Shown one piece after another: positions 55,629-64,000 of a stretch of 64,000 bases of DNA; position 1 is the first letter of the stretch, and the number at the start of each line of letters is the position of its first letter. The translations under genes and the position numbers were made by a program. A model generated the notes under the pieces. The model was given only the letters and a program-made list of their open reading frames with translations, searched no databases and was not told the origin of the DNA. Where the stretch lies: contig NZ_JABBNU010000015.1 of NCBI RefSeq assembly GCF_012926615.1, positions 56,804 through 120,803 of the forward strand, written 5' to 3'. Source of the stretch: Marinigracilibium pacificum. Lineage in GTDB: Bacteria > Bacteroidota > Bacteroidia > Cytophagales > Cyclobacteriaceae.

Positions 55629-55995
55629 CGGTAATCGTATAATAAAAGTTATTATGCTCTTTTTTTACCCAATTAAAAATATCATAAACATTATTATAGG
55701 TACTTAGATCTCCTCCATGCGACTCATTGATAAATTTTAGAGTATCAAGAGTATTGACTTTTATAAACACAATCGAATCAGTCCCTAAAATACTTCCTGA
55801 ACTTGTATAATCTTTACCATCAATTTCCAATGGCACATAATGACTTTCGTTTCCATTATAACTTATTTTATAGTGAAGCTCTGAAGTGGTTTTGTTCAAA
55901 AAGTAAAATTCCACCTCATTTATATTATGAGGCTGTACATCACAAGAAATTAAAATAAAAGAAATGCTCAATATTTGCTTTACTATTTTTCCCAT
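55612..55995 (-). CDS. Small lipoprotein paralogue, array copy 1 (protease-proximal)
   Basis: A 127-residue predicted lipoprotein: MGKIVKQILSISFILISC (lipobox LISC) then DVQPHNINEVEFYFLNKTTS, and a C-terminus FYYTITDEDFK. Its start codon is inside the last codons of the metalloprotease gene (13-bp overlap), so it is translationally coupled to the protease. Its N-terminus differs from the MKIL start of the other copies because it is built from protease-gene sequence. It is most similar to the broken copy 5. A protease inhibitor or immunity role is a hypothesis. Confidence 0.87.
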   Translation of the reverse strand: MGKIVKQILSISFILISCDVQPHNINEVEFYFLNKTTSELHYKISYNGNESHYVPLEIDGKDYTSSGSILGTDSIVFIKVNTLDTLKFINESHGGDLSTYNNVYDIFNWVKKEHNNFYYTITDEDFK

Positions 55996-57653
55996 TGCTG
56001 AAAATATTTTATAAGGTTATCTTTTTGTGTTGGTCGTTTTTGAATCAAATTATCCCGCCACTCGCGCATAGCGGTATTAGTTTTATTTGAACTAACTCCT
56101 CTAAGCGAGGAAAATATTTCTGACATTGTAAAATTTTCAACATCATCATAAACATCACACTCAGGCCGTGTAGAGTCATATTCATTTCTGGCATCTATCA
56201 AATCTCTAACTAATACCAATGGGTATCCCATGTTAATCATACCTTGTAGTCCAACATTACCATCATCCCCCTTCCAGCAAACTCCATAAACATCAGGTAA
56301 AAATTTAAATTTATCCTGGTGTACTATGTCTGCCACTCCTGAAGCCCATGCTTCCCTTACCATTTTTTTAGAAAACATCATTCTATAGGTACTACTTACA
56401 ACCCAGTCACCAACAAAGTTCCAATGTGCTGCATGTCCCAACTCATGAATTACTATTTTATAAATGATATTATACTTATCATCTTTTGACCCTATTCTTA
56501 AATCAGAAAAGACCCAACCACCAATAGGGCCTGTTGTTACATCTGAAATCTGATGAAGCATAGTCATAACTCCACAATCATTATTAGCACAGGCTCTGAT
56601 TTTAAGATCATTTGGTGGTCGTCCGATATTGAATTTTGGTGCCCAAATATAGTGATAATCATAAACTCCCCGCATAATTGCACCCCAAAGGTAAGATCTG
56701 CTTCCTTTATGTGACCTGTATTCCCATCTTCCGCTTTGCTTTGGTCCATTTAAATACGCTGGTCCAAACCCTATTCCAGTCGGTTTTATAAATGCATGAA
56801 TATTAGAATATTTAATCCCATAATTTACCTCACGGTTTCCACCGAAAACATACCTGATTACAAACTCTCCATTTTCATCTGTATACGCAGTTTTAATTTT
56901 AAACCACTTTCTAGCTCTCGCTTTTACTTTAGGTACTCCATCATAAAATTTACCGTCTTTATAAATCTTTCCACTATAAGGATTTTCTACTAATATTTGT
57001 CCTCTCGGGCATGTAGAACATACACCTGAACCAGCTACATAACCTCCTCCGCCACATTCTTCAACATCTTGAATTTCAGAATAATGTTGGGCAATTCTCA
57101 TGGCCTCATTGATGAGAAATGGCTGAACACATTCATCAATCGGATAAACAACTCTTCCATTTATTGTATGGCCAATATCATCAGGTATAAATAACTCTTC
57201 AAGAATTTTGTATTCAATATTTGGAAAGTTATAATCTGCCAATACAACAGTGTATTGGTATGTTGGCCTATCGGCTGGAATAGAAGGATCATGATAGTTA
57301 AATTCTCCTTCAATTATTTGTTCGTAATCCAACGGATATGAATATAATTCAAGCAATGAGTCCTTTAATAATATTTCATATTCCAAAGAATCCTTTGGTA
57401 AGAATCTCACATAATAATGAGTGGTAGTAATGGTGACTGCCTCTACATTGTACCTGCCTGCTTTTGACAATTCGGGTTTTATATTGTCCCATGCCTGTTT
57501 CATATTTTGAACAGAATATGGGTTTTTCATTTTTTTGCCAAAGGTATCTTCGAGATTATCTAAATCCGGCCCTACCTGCTCTTCATGGCAAGAATTTAAA
57601 ATTACTGTTAGCAAAAGGCATAACATGCCTAATCGAAATAATCGTTTGATCAT
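55983..57653 (-). CDS. Secreted lipoprotein with HExxH zinc-peptidase motif
   Basis: A 556-residue predicted lipoprotein: signal peptide MIKRLFRLGMLCLLLTVILN followed by the lipobox Cys (NSC), so the start at 57653 is preferred over 57710. The middle holds a carboxypeptidase-regulatory-like beta-sandwich (WFKIKTAYTDENGEFVIRYV). The catalytic motif IVIHELGHAAHW (about residue 401) has two His and Glu; a downstream Glu in REAWASGVADIV could be the third ligand, as in gluzincins. It should act outside the cytoplasm. It leads the run of five small lipoprotein genes. Confidence 0.8.
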   Translation of the reverse strand: MIKRLFRLGMLCLLLTVILNSCHEEQVGPDLDNLEDTFGKKMKNPYSVQNMKQAWDNIKPELSKAGRYNVEAVTITTTHYYVRFLPKDSLEYEILLKDSLLELYSYPLDYEQIIEGEFNYHDPSIPADRPTYQYTVVLADYNFPNIEYKILEELFIPDDIGHTINGRVVYPIDECVQPFLINEAMRIAQHYSEIQDVEECGGGGYVAGSGVCSTCPRGQILVENPYSGKIYKDGKFYDGVPKVKARARKWFKIKTAYTDENGEFVIRYVFGGNREVNYGIKYSNIHAFIKPTGIGFGPAYLNGPKQSGRWEYRSHKGSRSYLWGAIMRGVYDYHYIWAPKFNIGRPPNDLKIRACANNDCGVMTMLHQISDVTTGPIGGWVFSDLRIGSKDDKYNIIYKIVIHELGHAAHWNFVGDWVVSSTYRMMFSKKMVREAWASGVADIVHQDKFKFLPDVYGVCWKGDDGNVGLQGMINMGYPLVLVRDLIDARNEYDSTRPECDVYDDVENFTMSEIFSSLRGVSSNKTNTAMREWRDNLIQKRPTQKDNLIKYFQQWEK

Positions 57654-57710
57654 CGTTGATAAATCTTTTATTAAATGAGGCATGCTGAAAACTGGGAGTT
57701 TACAGGACAC

Positions 57711-58560
57711 CTGTTTTGGTTGAAAAGCGAAAGTAATCTTATCAAATTAAAAATCCACTATTTTTTTTGCTTTTAGTCGATCGTAAACGAAAGTAAACGT
57801 TTACCGGGTGTATAAATGGTTTTTTGACTGATTACTAAGGGAAGTTTGTTTGGAAAATTTATTATGAGCAGATTATAACAGCACCAGCGAGACGTTGGCG
57901 CCAGGTGTACGACACTGTGGTTGGTATTAATACTATTTCAACTGGCTAGTGAGGACACAAGCCAGGACATCAGAGTTGACTAGTGAAGACACAAGCATGG
58001 ATGTCATGGTTACTAGTATGTGTCTCCATTTAATGATGTGGTGTGTGTCCCCACACACCATGGGCTAATCCTGTTAGGATTCTAAATCAAAGTTAATCCT
58101 TACTGACCAAGCAAAACTTCAATGACGAAACAAGTTTGTCATGACAGGTATCATCTTCTCGAGGTTCACCTTTTAAGTATAACACCAATACAACACTAGC
58201 GAAACGCTGGCGCCTGGTATTAAAACACCCAACTGGCTAGTGAGGACACTAGCCAGGACTTCATGGTTACTAGTATGTAACTACAGTTAATGTTGTGGTG
58301 TGTGTCTCCACACTCCATGAGCTAATCCTGTTAGTATTCTAAATCCTGGTTAATCCTGTTTCAAATCATTATGATTCCATATCAATAATAACATTAGCGA
58401 GACGCAGGCATCAGGTGCTAATAAGTCTTAAATAATAATAAGATTTATACATTAATAAATAAGTTTTCAGGGTTTAGATATTCACTAATTAAATACTAAC
58501 TCCCTTTTGGAATCCAGTCTGTAATCTTATATTTTTGAAATCTTCAACCTTTACATTTTT
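57711..58560. repeat. Intergenic region with two copies of a 310-bp repeat block
   Basis: No gene is supported here. Two similar blocks start near 57880 and 58190. Each has an AGCGA(G/A)ACG(C/T)TGGCGCC word, CAACTGGCTAGTGAGGACACAAGCCAGGAC-like text, a segment ending GTGTGTGT(C)(C/T)CCACACNCCATG, and GCTAATCCTGTTAG. A third AGCGAGACGC word is at about 58396. The same modules are seen at 54021-54090. Confidence 0.75.
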
Positions 58561-58563
58561 TTG

Positions 58564-61461
58564 ATGGAATACGCTAATAGAGAGGATCAAAATCAGAAAC
58601 GTCAACAACAGACTGATAAGGATAGTAAAAACAAAACTGCACAACGTCTGGAAAGTGGTGAGTTGAGCCTCAACAATGATGGGCCTGCACCCGGCTCTCA
58701 ATGGAGAAATCCTTCTAAATCAGAAAATGTAATACAGAAAATGGAGGCTTCATTTGGAACTAGTTTTTCTGATGTAAATGTTCATAAGGATTCTTCTGAA
58801 GCGACAAATATTGGAGCAAAAGCTTTTACACGGGGAAGTGATGTCCATTTTGCACCCGGTCAATATAATCCTGCAAGCAAGTCTGGTCAGGAATTAATCG
58901 GTCATGAGCTTGCCCACGTAGTACAGCAGAGACAAGGAAGGGTAAAGCCAACTACGCAAGTAAATGGAACTCAGATTAATGATAACCCGACTTTAGAAAT
59001 AGAAGCTGATGAAATGGGAAGAAAGGCTGTACAGTTTAAAATGGCTAATAATTTTCAAGACCCTGATAACTCAAACCAATCTAATAGTAATTCTACAATA
59101 GTACAGAGGTTTGAAGCTCCTTTACATGAAAGTGCCTCTCGAAATGCTTTGACTGCTAATGGAGACTTTTCTCAAGATGAGGCCAGCATGATTTATTATG
59201 GAAACTGGATGCGTGATGTTAACCAGGGCTTTGTTCCTGCAGCTATTGATATATTAGGCGCTGATACTGTATATGCCTTGCTTAACTATGTGGCATATCA
59301 AAAATTTGGTAAGGCACCAACCTCCGAACAAATGGGCTTTTACATTCTATCAGAACACCTGGATAGTCCGGTAGGAGCAATTAAAGACTCAGAATATAAT
59401 ACTTCAGCTCCTAAGATCAGCCCGGAATTGGAAGCTGCAGATTATGTTAATCCAGAAAAATCATCTCCCGTACCAGCGAGTAAAAAAACAAAAGTACTTC
59501 CTACTACCCCCGATGCTAAAGCAATTCCAGGTAGTGATATGGAGATTTTTGACGTGGACAGTTCTGGAGTAATGGGTTATATCAGACGTACAAACCAACA
59601 TGTGGAAAATAGACTGACTTTAGCAGCTGAGAAAGGAAGAAATGAAGAGGGTTTTTTACATTTTGGAGCAGCTATGCATGCCATAGAAGATCTATTTGCC
59701 CATTCTAATTATGTAGAAATTGCAGCAGAGGAAATACTTAATAATGAGATGAAGGGTACGTTTCCTGAATTAGAAAATATGATTGGGGAAATAGAAATCC
59801 AGAGTTTTAGTCCGGAAGTAGAAGTATCTGGAGCAACACCAGGAACCAGTGACAGACGAAAAGCACTTGTTACGGGCTCATTTTCATCATTAGACACTGT
59901 AGAATCTGTTGGACACGAATTGGTGCATATGCTGAGGCAACCACCGAAATATCCATCTAGCCTGGATGAAGTCATAGCAATGAACAGGTTTATGGAAAGT
60001 TTAAGCTCACAGGTTGATGGAGGCCTATCTGATGAACAAAACGAAGAAATATTAAAAAAACATTTAGGCTTCGGTTATGGTATTGTTAAATCTTTTGCTG
60101 AAAACATCGGGTTTTCCACAATTATGAAAGGCAGTAATAGAGTGATGGAATTTCTTTACTCTAACTATGATGAAGAAGTTAAGAATGCAGTATATGAAAT
60201 GAGCTCATTGGTTCACCAAAACGCCATGCTTCCATTGGCTGATCAAGTGGATTCCCTGGTGTTAGAAAGTAATGTAGCTAATACAAGTATGATTGAGGTT
60301 TTGGAATCCAGCCAGCGAATAAAGGCTAATAAGGGTGAGTTGAACGATTATGTTCAACCAACAATGGAAATGCTAGGGGAAGATAAAGATATGCAAAAAG
60401 CCAGAATGGAAGAGGCGGTTAAAAGAAGTGCCCTACTAGAAAACACACCTGAAAAAGCAATTGGAGGACCTTCTCACTCCCAAATTTCCAAAGACCATAA
60501 AAACAGTGTTTTCTTTGGGCTAGGTTTTAAGTTGGCTGTAGAAGCTGATAAAATGATCAAAGAAAAAATGCTGGCAGTATGGGGCAACAAAAAAGCGAAT
60601 GTAGGTTACCAGGATGGCTTAACAGAACAACGAAATAAAAATGCTAATGAAAATTTAGCAATGGGAAAGGAAATACTTTCTCAAGGGTATGCTTCCGGAA
60701 AGAAACCCGACTTGCAAGCAAATATTAATGAGACTGCTGAATCAATTAATCAATTAGCTGACTTGTTGGTTGCTCTTAATCAATCTCCAGCAAATGCTCA
60801 AGCATATTTAAAAGGCAAACAAGACCTTATCGCATCATCTGAAATTGCTGGAACTAACCCATATATTAGTAATAAACTAGATAAAGTTCTTAACGTAACA
60901 AATAGTGGCCTGGTTTCTGTTCAACAACCTTTGAAAAATTTTGAATTAGAAGAAGCTTCGCAAGACCTTAAAAATTTGGCTATAAGAATTAAAAATGCAA
61001 AAACCCTTCAAGAAAGAGAATCTATTTATTTGGAGCTTACTATGCTTAGGATGCAATTCATCCAACATATTACCACTATTCAAAATGACCCGACGTTTAC
61101 CGGTAATAAATTAACTTACGCAGCTGTTTTGACAGCAATGGATAGAGCAATAGCTGCAAATGCACCTAGCTTTACTACTAAGCAGGTTAATGTATTAGCT
61201 GGCACAAAGCATTTACAAGGGGTTGACCCATCATTACAAGGAGAGTTAAATGTGAACTCTTTTAAAATGACTAGTCAAAACTCAGGGAATTCGAAGATAG
61301 ATAATTTAATCAATACCAGCAGACAGATAATTGACCATCCAAAAGAAAATAGTTGGTGGAAACCAATTATGATGGAATATATCAATGCAAATAAGGAAGT
61401 GATGAAAGATTATATTAAAGCAAGAAACATGGGTTATGCAACTTTTAGAGGCAAACACTAA
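58564..61461 (+). CDS. eCIS-cargo-like protein: DUF4157 domain plus Het-C-like region
   Basis: A 965-residue soluble protein without a signal peptide. Residues about 55-150 match the eCIS core domain DUF4157: SFGTSFSDVNVHKDSS, AFTRGSDVHFAPGQY, and GHELAHVVQQRQG with HExxH near residue 114. From about 190 the segment resembles Het-C proteins (GNWMRDVNQGFVP, and FGAAMHAIEDLFAHSNYVEI near 365-385, a His/Asp-rich motif of the zinc-dependent phospholipase C/P1 nuclease fold). The rest is helical. DUF4157 proteins are often cargo of extracellular contractile injection systems, and Het-C-like toxins are thought to attack membranes. No injection-system genes are in the window. Confidence 0.85.
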   Translation: MEYANREDQNQKRQQQTDKDSKNKTAQRLESGELSLNNDGPAPGSQWRNPSKSENVIQKMEASFGTSFSDVNVHKDSSEATNIGAKAFTRGSDVHFAPGQYNPASKSGQELIGHELAHVVQQRQGRVKPTTQVNGTQINDNPTLEIEADEMGRKAVQFKMANNFQDPDNSNQSNSNSTIVQRFEAPLHESASRNALTANGDFSQDEASMIYYGNWMRDVNQGFVPAAIDILGADTVYALLNYVAYQKFGKAPTSEQMGFYILSEHLDSPVGAIKDSEYNTSAPKISPELEAADYVNPEKSSPVPASKKTKVLPTTPDAKAIPGSDMEIFDVDSSGVMGYIRRTNQHVENRLTLAAEKGRNEEGFLHFGAAMHAIEDLFAHSNYVEIAAEEILNNEMKGTFPELENMIGEIEIQSFSPEVEVSGATPGTSDRRKALVTGSFSSLDTVESVGHELVHMLRQPPKYPSSLDEVIAMNRFMESLSSQVDGGLSDEQNEEILKKHLGFGYGIVKSFAENIGFSTIMKGSNRVMEFLYSNYDEEVKNAVYEMSSLVHQNAMLPLADQVDSLVLESNVANTSMIEVLESSQRIKANKGELNDYVQPTMEMLGEDKDMQKARMEEAVKRSALLENTPEKAIGGPSHSQISKDHKNSVFFGLGFKLAVEADKMIKEKMLAVWGNKKANVGYQDGLTEQRNKNANENLAMGKEILSQGYASGKKPDLQANINETAESINQLADLLVALNQSPANAQAYLKGKQDLIASSEIAGTNPYISNKLDKVLNVTNSGLVSVQQPLKNFELEEASQDLKNLAIRIKNAKTLQERESIYLELTMLRMQFIQHITTIQNDPTFTGNKLTYAAVLTAMDRAIAANAPSFTTKQVNVLAGTKHLQGVDPSLQGELNVNSFKMTSQNSGNSKIDNLINTSRQIIDHPKENSWWKPIMMEYINANKEVMKDYIKARNMGYATFRGKH

Positions 61462-61620
61462 TAGAGTTTAAATGCTATTAAACTTAAAAGTTATCTACCT
61501 ATATGTAGCTGTAAATATTACCATACTCAACTATTTAATATGTGACTAAATTATTACTTAATTAATAGCTAATACAGGAATAGTTAAAGATTGAGGTTTT
61601 TAATATGTATTCATTAATAT

Positions 61621-62961
61621 TTATAATTTTCGATATATCATCCTAAGAGAAGAATCGACCCTAAAATCTTCATAAAAATCCTTTAAAATATATTCCCCTT
61701 TACTATTAACAATAATAGGAGATTGCCCAGAGCAAAAATAAAACTTCCCATTAAATACTTCAATAGAATTAAAAATGATAGGAATAACTACTTTACCTTT
61801 TTGGTCAATGCATCCAATTTTATGATCTCTCATTACCATTGCTAATCCGTTTTGATCAAAGTAGAATGCCTGTTTGTAAATATGATCGATTTTAACTACT
61901 CCATTCTTATCAAAATACCCATATTTACCATCCAATCTGAAAGCTGCTCTTCCATTTTTAAAAGAATCAATCCAAGAATATTTAGGTTCTACGACTATTT
62001 CCCCATTTCTATCGATTACACCATAAAACTTTTCATTATCTTTTTTGATTCCGAATACCGCTCTATCTTCTGAAAAAAAACTGATATAAGTAAAATTCTG
62101 TGGTAATCTAAGAATTGTTTTATTGTTTCGATTAACATACTTGAACCCCTCTTCTGATTCATACGGTAATATATTTATATCGCCAACTATATTTAATGGA
62201 TACCCTTTATTTTCCTCTAATATTTTTTCCCCTTCAACTAAATCAATGAGGAATGATTCATTACCAATTTCCGCGAAAACCTCATTGTATAAGACTTTAC
62301 TTTTATAAAAGTTAATAACCATATTTGGTAAAATCATGGAATAGTTAAACGAAACTATAACATTATTTGAACCGTCAATCACTCCAAACTTTGAATTATT
62401 TCTCGCAATATATCTATTAAAATTAGTGGTATTTATGTTTTCATACTCAAAAGGCACTAACACCTCTCCCTTATCATCAATCAACCCATACTTCTTATCT
62501 TTAATTGCTATAAAACGATTTTCATCAGAAGCATCTTCTTCTAAATTTTCATATTCAGGTTTTACCAATTGCTCACCAAGCTTATTCATGGCACCAACAC
62601 CTGTGATAGTCTTATAAATGATGTGATCAAAATTAGTTGTAAACTCAGCTTCAATAGCCTCAAAGGTTAGTATTTCCTTTCCGCTATTATTCACTACCAC
62701 ATGCTGACGCATTTCACCCTTGGCTATTAATGAATCTTTCAGATATGTAACTATCGCCATATCATTGGTTACTGAAAGACAGTTGGCATATTGAGGCTCC
62801 ACTATCCACTCCTCCATACCATTAATCAAACCCCACTTCCCATCTTGCTTCACCCAAACTTTTAATGCCTTCCTCTCCTTTTTAGATTGTGCTTCTAGAA
62901 CAGAACAACCCGAACATAATATGACTATTAATAAGAAGTAATGAAAAAGTAAATGACGCAT
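61621..62961 (-). CDS. WG-repeat lipoprotein
   Basis: A 446-residue secreted protein: signal peptide with lipobox-like LCSGC near residue 19, then about ten WG/KYG-type beta-propeller-like repeats such as DGKWGLINGMEEWIVEPQYAN, KKYGLIDDKGEVLVPFEYEN and KFGVIDGSNNVIVSFNYSM. WG repeats are ligand-binding scaffolds of mostly unknown function, common in Bacteroidota cell-surface proteins. A 95-bp segment (62442-62536) is shared almost base for base with the next WG gene, so the two exchanged or were copied recently. Downstream of the eCIS-like protein, convergent with it. Confidence 0.88.
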   Translation of the reverse strand: MRHLLFHYFLLIVILCSGCSVLEAQSKKERKALKVWVKQDGKWGLINGMEEWIVEPQYANCLSVTNDMAIVTYLKDSLIAKGEMRQHVVVNNSGKEILTFEAIEAEFTTNFDHIIYKTITGVGAMNKLGEQLVKPEYENLEEDASDENRFIAIKDKKYGLIDDKGEVLVPFEYENINTTNFNRYIARNNSKFGVIDGSNNVIVSFNYSMILPNMVINFYKSKVLYNEVFAEIGNESFLIDLVEGEKILEENKGYPLNIVGDINILPYESEEGFKYVNRNNKTILRLPQNFTYISFFSEDRAVFGIKKDNEKFYGVIDRNGEIVVEPKYSWIDSFKNGRAAFRLDGKYGYFDKNGVVKIDHIYKQAFYFDQNGLAMVMRDHKIGCIDQKGKVVIPIIFNSIEVFNGKFYFCSGQSPIIVNSKGEYILKDFYEDFRVDSSLRMIYRKL

Positions 62962-63048
62962 AGTTAATTAAAAATGTTAAAATCAAATATAAGTGATTAA
63001 ACAGTAAAATGGTGAGTTTAAGTATTCAAATGTAATCTATGATAACAT

Positions 63049-64000
63049 TTAAAACTGGTGATAAGAAACTTTTACTTGGGTGTTTAAACTCACCTCCAAA
63101 GTATTAAGAGTTAATAGCATTTTTCCTTCTGTGTTATATATCCTTTGGTTAACACCAGTATAACATAAATAATAATTCCCTTCGTCAAATGGTATAATCT
63201 TGTTAAACTCAAAAGGAATAATATGTTGATTATTCTTGTCAATAACACCATAATGTCTACCTTTTCTTGCAATTGCTAATTGATGAGAATCATAGTTTAT
63301 TTCCGATTCATATTCAAATGGAATAATTACCTCCCCTATTTTATTTATGGCACCGAATTTATCGTTAAGATTACAAGAAACCAAACCTTCAGAAAATGCT
63401 CCCATCCATTGATAAACTGGAGATACGATTTCCTGCCCCTGTTTATTTATCAGCCCGTAAGCTTTTTCGTGGTAACCGGAATTTTGAGTTGGATTTGACA
63501 GTATTTTTTGGGTAATGGCAACTTCTTCATAGAAAAAACTTAAATGCGTATAAGAAGAATCCAGATTTATTAACTTCTTCCCTTTTATATCAATGTAACC
63601 TGTAAAATCACCATTGCTATAAGGTATTAATTTTTCTCCTACACTTTCAATAAAAATTGAGGTTGATATCACATTGTTTTTTTCAATAAAAACATCCTCA
63701 CCCGGAATAAAGTAATCTAAAGTATCATTTTTTATCGCGTGTACCAGGTTAAGGATTTCTTTACCAATATTTACATCTACTTTAAAAATTGGCATAATCA
63801 AAATATAATTATTGGTCAAAACAATATTTCCATTATCAGATACTATGCCTCTCTTTTTATCCTTTTCAAAAACATATCTATTTGTATAAATAGTCTTTAA
63901 CCAAGCATACTCAAAAGGCACTAACACTTCTCCCTTATCATCAATCAACCCATACTTCTTATCTTTAATTGCTATAAAACGATTTTCATCAGAAGCATCT
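63049..64000 (-). CDS. WG-repeat protein (5' end outside window)
   Basis: Open from base 64000 to the stop at 63049, so at least 317 codons; the start lies beyond the window. Repeats include FIAIKDKKYGLIDDKGEVL, FEKDKKRGIVSDNGNIV, EKAYGLINKQGQEIV and DKFGAINKIGEVIIPFEYES. The stretch ASDENRFIAIKDKKYGLIDD, continuing through EVLVPFEYE, is identical to the paralogue at 61621-62961. A start at 63948 within the window would cut into repeats, so the gene is taken as truncated by the window edge. Function unknown. Confidence 0.85.
   Translation of the reverse strand, partial: DASDENRFIAIKDKKYGLIDDKGEVLVPFEYAWLKTIYTNRYVFEKDKKRGIVSDNGNIVLTNNYILIMPIFKVDVNIGKEILNLVHAIKNDTLDYFIPGEDVFIEKNNVISTSIFIESVGEKLIPYSNGDFTGYIDIKGKKLINLDSSYTHLSFFYEEVAITQKILSNPTQNSGYHEKAYGLINKQGQEIVSPVYQWMGAFSEGLVSCNLNDKFGAINKIGEVIIPFEYESEINYDSHQLAIARKGRHYGVIDKNNQHIIPFEFNKIIPFDEGNYYLCYTGVNQRIYNTEGKMLLTLNTLEVSLNTQVKVSYHQF

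Noticed and set aside
58561..61461. Complete contractile injection system locus
   Set aside because: Only the cargo-like gene is present; no sheath, tube, baseplate or ATPase gene lies in the window.

Overview
The window is a low-GC, gene-dense chromosomal segment from a member of the Bacteroidota, most like a marine Cytophagales bacterium. The evidence is the AT-rich composition, several TAnnTTTG-type promoter boxes, families typical of the phylum (DUF3109, DUF4290, paired ExbD genes, a zinc-ligand-poor L32), and the rpmF-fabH-efp-accB-accC order. The genus cannot be fixed from the sequence alone.

Layout. 1-5.0 kb: a truncated MFS/UMF1 transporter gene, then an ExbB/ExbD proton-channel cluster in which the ExbD pair is duplicated, then tRNA-Ser(GGA). 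5.1-13.2 kb: eight tightly packed minus-strand genes (asparaginase, TatD, two GT2 glycosyltransferases, a polysaccharide deacetylase, a SpoIIE-type phosphatase, an orphan OppC-like permease and an LPG-synthase-like membrane protein). 13.2-26 kb: housekeeping genes ruvC, HIT, greA, a pentapeptide protein, a hydroxyacid dehydrogenase, mgtE, ksgA, pdxA, yceD-rpmF-fabH-efp-accBC, a small outer-membrane protein and DUF3109. 26-27.9 kb: an array of 289-bp palindromic repeat units surrounding a GIY-YIG gene. 27.9-32.2 kb: uvrD/pcrA, DUF4290 and a murA with Asp in place of the usual catalytic Cys. 32.2-33.4 kb: a strong candidate structured non-coding RNA with its own promoter and terminator, then repeats. 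33.4-40 kb: an outer-membrane porin diverging from a nitrite ammonification operon (nrfH, nrfA and a ResB-CcsA fusion).

From 40 kb on the window is accessory. 40.06-42.3 kb is a tandem array of composite repeats (about 200- and 340-bp units), followed by two paralogous small membrane proteins. 43.4-53.8 kb is a defence-like island: two zinc-ribbon nuclease-like proteins, a complete type I restriction-modification system (hsdM, hsdS, hsdR), a possible UDG-fold protein, and a coupled metallo-beta-lactamase-fold plus putative nuclease pair. 54.1-57.7 kb holds a secreted HExxH metalloprotease-like lipoprotein, immediately followed by a tandem array of small lipoprotein paralogues. Each start codon of the array is embedded in the last codons of the gene before it; one copy is killed by a nonsense codon and one is a stub. 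58.6-61.5 kb encodes an orphan eCIS-cargo-like protein (DUF4157 plus a Het-C-like region). 61.6-64 kb has two WG-repeat proteins, the last running off the window.

The most unusual items are the overlapping lipoprotein array behind the protease, the structured RNA at 32.56-32.89 kb, the GIY-YIG/palindrome array, the metallo-beta-lactamase/nuclease pair next to the type I system, and the orphan DUF4157/Het-C effector. No complete known phage, insertion sequence or CRISPR array was seen.
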